Assembly: GCA_030606285.1 (NCBI GenBank)
Contig: JAUWGS010000015.1
Span: 1 to 51,847 of the forward strand
Direction: 5' to 3'
DNA: 51,847 bases
Source: Planctomycetales bacterium
GTDB taxonomy: Bacteria; 4484-113
The translations under genes and the position numbers were made by a program. Under the pieces are notes generated by a model, which worked only from the letters and a program-made list of their open reading frames with translations, did no database searches and was not told the origin of the DNA. Numbering within the stretch: the first letter of the stretch is position 1; each line of letters opens with the position of its first letter. Below, piece after piece: positions 1-6,814 of the stretch.

Positions 1-1
1 G

Positions 2-2056
2 AACTACAACTCCGAGCTTGCCGGATACAACATCTACCGCGCCGAAGTCGTCGATTCGCTGCTGACCTTCAGTGTAGTCCCGCTGCTGAACCTGCTAGAC
101 GGCGCAAGCGAGCTGACGTTCGCGCTTGCCGAATGGGCGGATGTAGAAGAAGCCCAATCCGGCCTGAGTGCTGGTGTTGCCGGACGCTACATATTCACTC
201 TCGAGACCGAAGCGCCGCCACCGGGCGAGGTCTTTGGCTTCCGCGCGCACGCCTTCGGCGACGACGAGGAAGGCCCACCGGGGAACGTGGACACTGTCTC
301 CACTCCCTCTGAGGAAGATACCGTACCTCCATACTGGATTGACGCTGTCGGCGTAACTTCAACGCTGGCGCTCAATGAGGGCGTGGAGGTCAGCTGGGGC
401 GCGGCTTACGACGCCAAGACGCCGCCGGTGCATTACCGCATCTACTATTCCGCCGGCACCGAGCTTGACTGGGGAAGCGCCACCGTAGTAGATGATGTAG
501 TGTCGCCGTACGCAATCTACGGTCTCACGACGCTTGAGCCTTACACCTTCGCCGTGCGCGCCTACGACAGCTCACCGGCACAGAACCTGGAGCTGAACAC
601 GGTGACCCGCACCGAGTATCCCGGCCCTCGCGATATCTACCCGCCGGAGTGGAACTACGGGGAGGGTTGTATGGCGGTGGTGGTCGACGACGACCGGTTC
701 TACGTGACGTGGCCGAGAGCAACCGATTACCATGAAGAGGACGGTCACATCTTCGAGTCCAATCCCGTCCAGTATACGGTTTATTACTCGACAGAATTCC
801 CCCTCGACACGGAAACCGCAGAGAAGGTGATTGTTGAAGACTACGATATGTCGAGCCTGTACACAGAAATCACCGATATCGCTCACGATGTTCGCTACTA
901 CTTCCTGGTCAGAGCATCAGATAGTGCCATCATCCCTAATGAGGACGGGAATACCGTGGTGTGCTCCGGGAAGACCCACGAGATTGTCTCTTCCACCGTC
1001 GTTTCCAACAATGAGGAGTTTGAATACCGTCATTCCCAGATATTCATGGAGCCCGGAGGAATCGTTGGCTTCTATGTGTTGTTCGACAAAGCTGGCACCT
1101 CGGCTCTTGGGGTGTCATTGCACACCTTCAGGCAGCAAGAGGACGAATGGGTTGATGAGCTTCTCTTTGAGCCGACTGGCGGTAGGTCGATAAGCGAGTT
1201 CTCGGTGATAAGGGATGTGAAAGGTGTATATCACTTGGCTGTCTATGCGTCTAATATCTTTAGCTCTCCCATTCTCTATTACATCATCTGGGACGGCTCG
1301 CAGCTCACAACGGAAACCCATGAGAACGGACGTCATTTTTGCGGGATTTCTATTGCTCTAAAGAGAGACGGCATCGTCGGCTTTGCTTATACCAATCCTG
1401 GTGCAATCCCTGATCCCGCTACTTATACGTATTGCATAGAATATGAAAATGGCGAATGGTGCGAAGAACTTGTGTACTCTGGGGAAGAAGGCTTATTTGT
1501 TAAAGGCAATTCGCTGGCTTATGACGAGAACGGAGAGCCGCTAATTTTCCCGTACGATAATACGGGTTCGGTTTTGCTCGGTAGGCACGGCGGCTCCTGG
1601 CAGGTAATAATAAGTGACGATGACATCGACCCATACGAACTCTGTCAGGGCACGCTGGTGCAGCAGGGCTTAGCGGTGTACGTGGCTGCTGGGTACTACT
1701 CTTCTTCGTCAGCAAAATGTGTTTACCGCGTGAACGCCCAGGGCGTATTCAGCAAAGAACTCACACTTCCTTTCTGGCTGAGCGGGAGATGCTTTGTGGT
1801 TTCGTCCGCCGAACATGTTATTGGCATGGGATGGATTTATCTGAGTGGCCCGGAAAATGGAAGGTGGCTTTATGTTGCATCTGTTGTAAACGAAGGTTGG
1901 CTCGACCTAGTGTATTCTGAAGATCCGCTTGTGCCGAGAGGGATTAGGAATCTTGTTGTAGGAGGTGATGGTAGCCTATATTACGCATACGAGCAGGATC
2001 GAACGTCGATCGGAGAAGAATCAGTCTTGCTCAAGGTAGATAGGATTCTCCCTTGA
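2..2056 (+). CDS. fibronectin type III surface protein, 5' end outside window
   Basis: The frame is open from the first bases of the window to a TGA, so the start lies upstream. The first 220 or so residues read as fibronectin type III-like units: a GYNIYRAEV strand at the very start, then DTVPPYWIDAVGV and DIYPPEWNYGEG, each opening a unit with a Y-x-V-Y/I-Y-Y-S strand. The remaining ~370 residues hold repeated four-strand blocks (GIVGFYVLF, GVYHLAVYAS, GIVGFAYTN) that look like a beta-propeller. The lipoprotein at 6815-9697 has the same FN3-then-propeller order, so the two are probably paralogues. The role is unknown; an exported or cell-surface location is inferred from the domains, as the signal peptide is not in the window. 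A small lipoprotein gene follows after 28 bases. Confidence 0.75.
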   Translation, partial: NYNSELAGYNIYRAEVVDSLLTFSVVPLLNLLDGASELTFALAEWADVEEAQSGLSAGVAGRYIFTLETEAPPPGEVFGFRAHAFGDDEEGPPGNVDTVSTPSEEDTVPPYWIDAVGVTSTLALNEGVEVSWGAAYDAKTPPVHYRIYYSAGTELDWGSATVVDDVVSPYAIYGLTTLEPYTFAVRAYDSSPAQNLELNTVTRTEYPGPRDIYPPEWNYGEGCMAVVVDDDRFYVTWPRATDYHEEDGHIFESNPVQYTVYYSTEFPLDTETAEKVIVEDYDMSSLYTEITDIAHDVRYYFLVRASDSAIIPNEDGNTVVCSGKTHEIVSSTVVSNNEEFEYRHSQIFMEPGGIVGFYVLFDKAGTSALGVSLHTFRQQEDEWVDELLFEPTGGRSISEFSVIRDVKGVYHLAVYASNIFSSPILYYIIWDGSQLTTETHENGRHFCGISIALKRDGIVGFAYTNPGAIPDPATYTYCIEYENGEWCEELVYSGEEGLFVKGNSLAYDENGEPLIFPYDNTGSVLLGRHGGSWQVIISDDDIDPYELCQGTLVQQGLAVYVAAGYYSSSSAKCVYRVNAQGVFSKELTLPFWLSGRCFVVSSAEHVIGMGWIYLSGPENGRWLYVASVVNEGWLDLVYSEDPLVPRGIRNLVVGGDGSLYYAYEQDRTSIGEESVLLKVDRILP

Positions 2057-2084
2057 GTCTTTGAAACACAGAAGGAGGTTTGAA

Positions 2085-2186
2085 ATGCTTCGGAGAGCAC
2101 TGCTATTATGCTTTGTGGCACTTGTCTTGACGGCCTGCGGCAAAGCAGCCCGTCTTATCGGAACCTCCTTTCCCTCCCTGTGCTAA
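2085..2186 (+). CDS. 33-residue predicted lipoprotein
   Basis: A strong Shine-Dalgarno AAGGAGGT lies at 2072-2079, six bases before the ATG. The protein starts MLRRALLLCFVALVLTACGK: a positive N-terminus, a hydrophobic stretch and a textbook lipobox L-T-A-C with Cys18. The predicted mature part is only 16 residues (CGKAARLIGTSFPSLC), resembling entericidin-type mini-lipoproteins in size but not clearly in sequence. The gene sits 28 bases after the surface-protein gene and ends ten bases before the glycosyltransferase, so it may be co-transcribed with the former. It could also be the remnant of a longer lipoprotein truncated by the early TAA. The start is well supported; the function is unknown. 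Confidence 0.6.
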   Translation: MLRRALLLCFVALVLTACGKAARLIGTSFPSLC

Positions 2187-2189
2187 ACT
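2181..2189 (+). promoter_or_regulatory. candidate extended -10 box for the glycosyltransferase gene
   Basis: TGC followed by TAAACT lies six bases before the ATG at 2196, so transcription would start on or beside the start codon. No Shine-Dalgarno sequence is seen for that gene. The -35 is not recognisable. Confidence 0.35.
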
Positions 2190-2195
2190 CACCGC

Positions 2196-2987
2196 ATGGC
2201 GCGCATGTGGGTGCTGCTGCCGTGTTTTAATGAGGAACAGGCTCTGCCCGGCCTGCTGACGCGCTTTCGAGAGATGCTTCCTCAACTTCGTGAAATAGAG
2301 CCATCTGCAAACAACCCGGTCAACGAGCTGACAGTTCTCGTGGTTGACGATGGAAGCCGTGATTCCACCGCGCAAATCGCGCAGGACGCGGCTGACAGAT
2401 CGAATGTGCAGGATGGCTTCTGCGTCATCCTCCTTCAGCATGAGAACAACCTCGGCCTGGGCGCGGCGATGCGCACGGGCATCTCGCGCTTCCTCAAGCA
2501 CGCTGCGCAGGACGACTGGCTGGCAGCGATGGACTGCGACGGTACGCATCCACCGGAGCTTGTGCCTGAAATGCTCCACGCAGCCCGTGAGCGCAACCTG
2601 GACGTGGTAATCGCCTCTCGCTATGCTCCTGGCGGCGCGGAAGTCGGTCTATCACCCTCACGCAGAGCCTACTCGCGCATCTGCTCGTGGGGACTGGGAG
2701 TGCTATTCCACCTGCGCGGCGTGCGCGACTATACCTGCGGCTTCCGCCTGTACTCGCGTCACGCTCTCATCCGCGCGCACGAGCGCTACGGCGACTCGCT
2801 CATCCGCGAGCGCGGCTTCGTGTGCCAGGCGGAGCTGCTCATCCATCTCGCTAGAAGCGGCGCTCGCATCGGCGAAATCCCGCTCACACTTCGCTACGAC
2901 CAGAAGCGCGGGCGCAGCAAGATGCGCGTGATGAACACCATTTGGCGCTATACTGTTATGACCGCACGGGAGCTTTCGCGCCGATGA
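2196..2987 (+). CDS. family 2 glycosyltransferase, polyprenyl-phosphate sugar synthase type
   Basis: This 263-residue protein has the GT-A features of the dolichyl-phosphate mannosyltransferase/ArnC branch: LLPCFNEEQALPGLL near the start, the nucleotide-sugar motif VVDDGSRDST around residue 50, the metal-binding region AAMDCDGTHPPELVPEML around 109, and SRYAPGGAE downstream. No C-terminal membrane helices are visible, so it is probably a soluble or membrane-associated enzyme that moves a sugar from a nucleotide donor onto a polyprenyl phosphate at the inner face of the membrane. The next two genes encode a small EamA-type transporter and a multi-pass GT-C-like protein, which fits a synthesise-flip-transfer pathway. 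The sugar and acceptor cannot be read from the sequence. The start lacks a ribosome-binding site and may be leaderless. Confidence 0.85.
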   Translation: MARMWVLLPCFNEEQALPGLLTRFREMLPQLREIEPSANNPVNELTVLVVDDGSRDSTAQIAQDAADRSNVQDGFCVILLQHENNLGLGAAMRTGISRFLKHAAQDDWLAAMDCDGTHPPELVPEMLHAARERNLDVVIASRYAPGGAEVGLSPSRRAYSRICSWGLGVLFHLRGVRDYTCGFRLYSRHALIRAHERYGDSLIRERGFVCQAELLIHLARSGARIGEIPLTLRYDQKRGRSKMRVMNTIWRYTVMTARELSRR

Positions 2988-3015
2988 CGACAGCGCGTTC
3001 GGGGAATCACTGCGC

Positions 3016-3384
3016 ATGACAAGCCGGCTGATAACCATTCTGCTTGCGTCAATCGTTCTGGGGGCAACGGGCCAGTTGATGTTGCGCTACGCGGCCCGCC
3101 TGCTTGGGGCGCCATCACAGCTCGGTATCTGGCGCTGGGTGGTCACGGTCTTCTCCACACCATGGATACTCGGCGCATTCGCATTATTCGCCATCAGCGC
3201 GCTTGGGTGGATTGTCGCGCTGCGCGAAGTGCCGCTCACGGTCGCCTACCCGGTGGGCGCGCTGGCGTACATCATCATCTTCACCGGCAGTTACTTCCTC
3301 TTCGCCGAGCCTATCACCTGGACGAAGATTATCGGCGCCGCGCTCATCGTAACCGGCATAATCATCATTCACCTGGGGCGGTGA
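3016..3384 (+). CDS. small EamA/SMR-type transporter, probable lipid-linked sugar flippase subunit
   Basis: A 122-residue protein with four hydrophobic helices. The first carries GATGQLMLRYA, close to the pattern of ArnE/ArnF and other small multidrug-resistance-fold proteins; the last two are joined by PLTVAYPVGALAYI and PITWTKIIGAALIVTG, typical of the EamA/DMT superfamily. It lies 28 bases after the polyprenyl-phosphate glycosyltransferase and four bases before the GT-C-like gene. By analogy with arnC-arnE/F-arnT order, it probably helps flip the lipid-linked sugar to the outer face of the membrane. A drug-efflux role is possible but less likely in this context. Confidence 0.75.
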   Translation: MTSRLITILLASIVLGATGQLMLRYAARLLGAPSQLGIWRWVVTVFSTPWILGAFALFAISALGWIVALREVPLTVAYPVGALAYIIIFTGSYFLFAEPITWTKIIGAALIVTGIIIIHLGR

Positions 3385-3387
3385 GAG

Positions 3388-5004
3388 TTGCCCGAGTCTG
3401 CGAGAAAAGGTGGCGGCGTATTAGCCATCATCCTGCTGGCTGTGCTTGCAGCGGCGGTGACAGCAACCTATCTCTGGAGGCTCTACAGCCCCGGTCTTAT
3501 CCTGTGGAATCCCGACTTCCTGGCGTTCACCCAGGGCTTTTCACCTGCTCGGTTCTTCCCTGGCTTATACAGCGCCCTTGTGGGATGGCTGGGTGGTGGC
3601 ATCGCCGCCGGACGCATCCTGAGCGCCATAGGACTCGGGCTTGCAGTCACCGCGCTGATGACCGCAACTATCCGCCGGTCAGAGGTCTCCTTCCCGCTGG
3701 CCATCCTGGGGCTGCTACTCGCGTTCACCGCGCCGCACCTCTTCGTCACCGCGCTCTCGCCTTCGGTGGACATGCTCTACACCGGCGTCGCGCTACTCGG
3801 CCTGGTCACGCTCTCACATCTCACAATGCCGCTTGCGAAGCCAAATGTGCTTCCAGCGCGCATACTGATATTGCAGCTATGCCTTTACGTCCTCTACCTC
3901 CTGCGTTACCACGGCCAGATGCTCGTGCTGGCAATGAGCCTCGTTATGGCGCTATTTCCCGGTAACAGGAAGGTGCGCATCTACGGCTGGGCATTCACCT
4001 TCATGTTTCTCCTTTTCCTTCTCATGTTTGGACGGACGGGAATGAACGCTGCCACAGAGCAGGTCTGGTGCGGGCTGGAGCTCCGCTACCACCGCCTCGC
4101 CGAAGCAGGCGTGCTTGACGGACAGCCGCGCGGCGGTGACGTCAACGGCTACATCTGGGATCAGTACGCCACGGTAATTCAGATCTCTAACAACCTTAGC
4201 CTGCGTTACCACTACTCCGCGGGCGAAATCGCTGCGCACGTCGCGGACAACTACTACCATTACCTCAGGCGTCCGCTGGTGCTAATGGGGCTTGCGCTGT
4301 TTATGCTAGGCGGATGGTCGGTATGGCGGCGGCGCGACCGCTACCTGTTTGCCGCATTCCTGCTGCTCTACCCGCTGGCGCTAAGCCCGGCTTACTACAC
4401 CGCGCGCGCTAGCCTGCTCGTGGAACTCGCAGGCCTGTACCTGGCGCTGCAAGTCCTCCGCGATATCGCAGAAGACAGTGCAAGGCTCAGGCGCATTCTC
4501 GCCTACGGCGCCGCTGGGCTATTCACCTTGCTGGCGCTCGCCACGTCCTACCCCCGGATGCGACACGAAGTCGCGAACTGGCGGCAGCAGCTCCGCGAAG
4601 CTGACGCAGTTGAGCAGGTGATGCGGGAACGGAACATCTACTCAGCATTTGTCTGGACCGAAGACAGCAGTGTCACTTTTCGCTATCGGAATCCACGCTC
4701 GCTTCTCACCGACCGTGCCTATTACTCATGGCTGGACTACGCATACTCTCCTTTTCGTGGCTCCACCCGCTCTTGGCAGGAGCACTCCTACCAGGTTAAT
4801 TACTCCGGTGAAGTCTCAGGAGTCATCCCGCCGGAAGAGCTCCTGGCGCAATCCGCAATTCGCTACAATCTGTTGATAATACGCGACGAAGCGCTGGCTG
4901 CGAAGTTCATCGCAACCGGTAACTGGGAATACACAACGAGAGATACACTCCCTGCCCTGCACTTGCTGACGCGCGCATCTGCGCCGAAGCTACTCGGAGA
5001 CTAG
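3388..5004 (+). CDS. multi-pass membrane protein, GT-C glycosyltransferase-like
   Basis: This 538-residue protein has about ten predicted membrane helices followed by a soluble C-terminal region of ~140 residues. After the first helix comes an acidic motif in LWNPDFLAF, at the place where GT-C enzymes such as ArnT and PMT carry the catalytic acidic residue in the first outer loop. The start is a TTG four bases after the flippase stop; GGTGAG just upstream can serve as ribosome-binding site. Operon position supports transfer of a polyprenyl-linked sugar to an acceptor outside the inner membrane, but I do not recognise a named family. Its last 15 bases overlap the end of the convergent gene on the minus strand. 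Confidence 0.6.
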   Translation: MPESARKGGGVLAIILLAVLAAAVTATYLWRLYSPGLILWNPDFLAFTQGFSPARFFPGLYSALVGWLGGGIAAGRILSAIGLGLAVTALMTATIRRSEVSFPLAILGLLLAFTAPHLFVTALSPSVDMLYTGVALLGLVTLSHLTMPLAKPNVLPARILILQLCLYVLYLLRYHGQMLVLAMSLVMALFPGNRKVRIYGWAFTFMFLLFLLMFGRTGMNAATEQVWCGLELRYHRLAEAGVLDGQPRGGDVNGYIWDQYATVIQISNNLSLRYHYSAGEIAAHVADNYYHYLRRPLVLMGLALFMLGGWSVWRRRDRYLFAAFLLLYPLALSPAYYTARASLLVELAGLYLALQVLRDIAEDSARLRRILAYGAAGLFTLLALATSYPRMRHEVANWRQQLREADAVEQVMRERNIYSAFVWTEDSSVTFRYRNPRSLLTDRAYYSWLDYAYSPFRGSTRSWQEHSYQVNYSGEVSGVIPPEELLAQSAIRYNLLIIRDEALAAKFIATGNWEYTTRDTLPALHLLTRASAPKLLGD

Positions 5005-6099
5005 GTACGCAATGATGCGCTCGGTTCCCGCGAACGTGCCCGCGGTGTAAATCGCGTGGATGCACCCGTTGCCGTCGGTTTCCGCCTCCAGGACTTCGAG
5101 GAAGCCCAGCTGGTCCGCCAGCTTGAAGCGCACCTTGGCGCCCGCAATCGGCGTGTCCACCAGCGACAGCACCTGCGCTACGACGACGAAGCTTGAAACC
5201 CCGTCGGCGGGAAGCACTGCGCGCTCCTCAAAGAAGCCGCCTGCATCGTCCTCCAGCCACAGCTTCAGCTTCGCGGGGCCGGCTTCGACTACGGTGATTT
5301 CCACCGACGCGCGCTCGCCCGTCGTCAGCTCAACCGCCTCGATGACGACCATGCCAACGCGGTTGCTGACGCGGTAGAACGCGGTGATATAGCCGTCGCG
5401 GTCGGTCAGCTCCTGCTCCTGCGCGATGCTGCCGCTGCCGGATGCAATCATGAATTTCACCGGGAAGCCCGCCGCCGGTCGCCCGTCCTTGTACGTGAGA
5501 TACGCCGTGAGCCGCGACGACGACACTTCATCCGCCGGCAGCGCTTCGGGGAACGCGGTAAGCGCAAGGTCGAACACGTCCGGACGCGCCATCGCGCTTG
5601 CCACGCGGCTTGCATATACCGACGGCTCTACTAGCTCGACGGTGACTTCGGCGGTAAGGCTCGTGGGCAGCGTAAACTCCAGCCTTTCGCCCGAGTTGAG
5701 ATCCAGCAGTTCAAAGTGGTTGGTGATTGCCAGGCGTCCCGCCCGGTAGGTAAACAGCGCAACGCCCTCGGCGTCCGTAACGGGCTCGTCGGGTATCACA
5801 CTGCCATCGCCCTCGAAGAGCAGAAGCGCCAGCCTGCGGCCCGATACGGGCGCACCCTCGGCATCCGTCAGGCGCACGGTGATCGCCGCTTCGGTTTCGC
5901 TGTCAGCCGGGACGGTCGCATAGTCGCACTCCACGACTGCGCTGAATTCGCCCAGCTCGCCTTCAACGAGAACGTACGCGGGCTGCTCGTCGAACATTGA
6001 AAGGGGATCTATGGGAGCAAAAATCTGGGCGTGAACGACCGCCGCCGCAAGCACGACAGCCCCAATCAGGCAAACTGTCCCGATTACCCCTCTCACCAC
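4990..6099 (-). CDS. exported protein with three Ig-like (Big_1-type) domains
   Basis: From the chosen GTG, the 369-residue product begins with a signal peptide (hydrophobic GVIGTVCLIGAVVLAAAVV, cleavage near VHA-Q). Three repeated Ig-like domains of roughly 100 residues follow, each with the invasin/intimin pattern: ATVPADSETEAAITVRLTDA, G-x-P-V-x-G, and a closing TDxDGxxxxxYRAG-like strand. Such domains usually act as stalks in surface or periplasmic proteins. The frame stays open upstream to 6315, but a promoter-like TTAACT-17-TATAAT lies at 6211-6239, so the long start is unlikely. No good Shine-Dalgarno marks the GTG at 6099 (another GTG follows at 6096), so the exact start is uncertain. 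Confidence 0.7.
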   Translation of the reverse strand: MVRGVIGTVCLIGAVVLAAAVVHAQIFAPIDPLSMFDEQPAYVLVEGELGEFSAVVECDYATVPADSETEAAITVRLTDAEGAPVSGRRLALLLFEGDGSVIPDEPVTDAEGVALFTYRAGRLAITNHFELLDLNSGERLEFTLPTSLTAEVTVELVEPSVYASRVASAMARPDVFDLALTAFPEALPADEVSSSRLTAYLTYKDGRPAAGFPVKFMIASGSGSIAQEQELTDRDGYITAFYRVSNRVGMVVIEAVELTTGERASVEITVVEAGPAKLKLWLEDDAGGFFEERAVLPADGVSSFVVVAQVLSLVDTPIAGAKVRFKLADQLGFLEVLEAETDGNGCIHAIYTAGTFAGTERIIAYLVSE

Positions 6100-6210
6100 T
6101 TTGTTAGATGCGCAAATACGCACGTTTATTCCACGAGCCGGGAGTATTGCAGTCCCGGCGATTCTCCTCACACAAGCGCCAGGTCCGGGCCCAACCCACT
6201 TTCCACATAT

Positions 6211-6239
6211 ATTATAACCCCTATAAGCGCCGAAGTTAA
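6211..6239 (-). promoter_or_regulatory. promoter-like boxes for the Ig-like protein gene
   Basis: On the minus strand TTAACT and a perfect TATAAT are 17 bases apart. The predicted start near 6204 would leave a leader of about 105 bases before the GTG at 6099 and rules out the longer reading frame. Confidence 0.5.
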
Positions 6240-6347
6240 GTAAAACGCGCCAAATACCACAGTAGAACCAGACTTCAGCTTTGCTCGTTAAGCCTTTCAG
6301 CAGTGATAGATTCAATCAGGTGCGCGCCAACTGCTCACGCTCACGGC

Positions 6348-6683
6348 TCACACTTTGACCACATCGTCGTCGCCCGTGATGACACTGGCGATTTCTTGCA
6401 TATCGCTTTTGCGCCCGACTGCTATCTTATCCAGCAACCCGAAGTGCGTAAGGCACGTGCCACACGCGATTAGCTCGACTCCCTGGTCGGCGAGCGTGCT
6501 GATCGCATCCAGCACTTCCGAGCCCTGGACAATGAGCTTCACGCCGCTGTTGTAGAACACGATGCGCTCGGGCCTGTTATTCACTACGCAGAGCTTGCGC
6601 AGGAAGCTCCCCATGAGCTTCGCGCCCAGGTCATCGTCACCGCGACCGAAATAGCTAGATGTTATTAGTATCGTACGCACCAT
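6348..6683 (-). CDS. DsrE-family protein, YedF C-terminal-like
   Basis: A 111-residue protein matching the C-terminal DsrE-like half of selenium-metabolism protein YedF: a start with ILITSSYFGRGDDDLGAKLM, then FYNSGVKLIVQGSEVLDAI, and the conserved cysteine motif IACGTCLTHFGLLD. YedF proteins normally carry an N-terminal TusA domain, which is missing here. The Cys in CGTC may handle persulfide or selenium-type sulfur chemistry; this is inference from the family. No TusA, SelD or SelA gene is near. It is a single gene between two exported-protein genes, with several -10-like boxes upstream. Confidence 0.75.
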   Translation of the reverse strand: MVRTILITSSYFGRGDDDLGAKLMGSFLRKLCVVNNRPERIVFYNSGVKLIVQGSEVLDAISTLADQGVELIACGTCLTHFGLLDKIAVGRKSDMQEIASVITGDDDVVKV

Positions 6684-6721
6684 AGATGTATCCTATACGT
6701 GTGTTATGGATTATCTATAGC

Positions 6722-6750
6722 ATTATACACCACAGCGCGGGTACGCTAAA
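6722..6750 (-). promoter_or_regulatory. promoter-like boxes for the DsrE-family gene
   Basis: TTTAGC and a perfect TATAAT on the minus strand are 17 bases apart, about 39 bases before the ATG at 6683. The -35 is weak; a second -10-like box TATAGG lies closer to the ATG. Confidence 0.35.
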
Positions 6751-6814
6751 CGCGCGGGCTGGTGGTTGAAGTCCTTAGCTCAACTCCAGCATCGCCGGTG
6801 GGCTCGGCCCCGCC

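Noticed and set aside
3162-3965. 267-codon frame overlapping the flippase and GT-C-like genes
   Set aside because: Out of frame with two well-supported genes; the sequence is Arg/Pro/His-rich noise.
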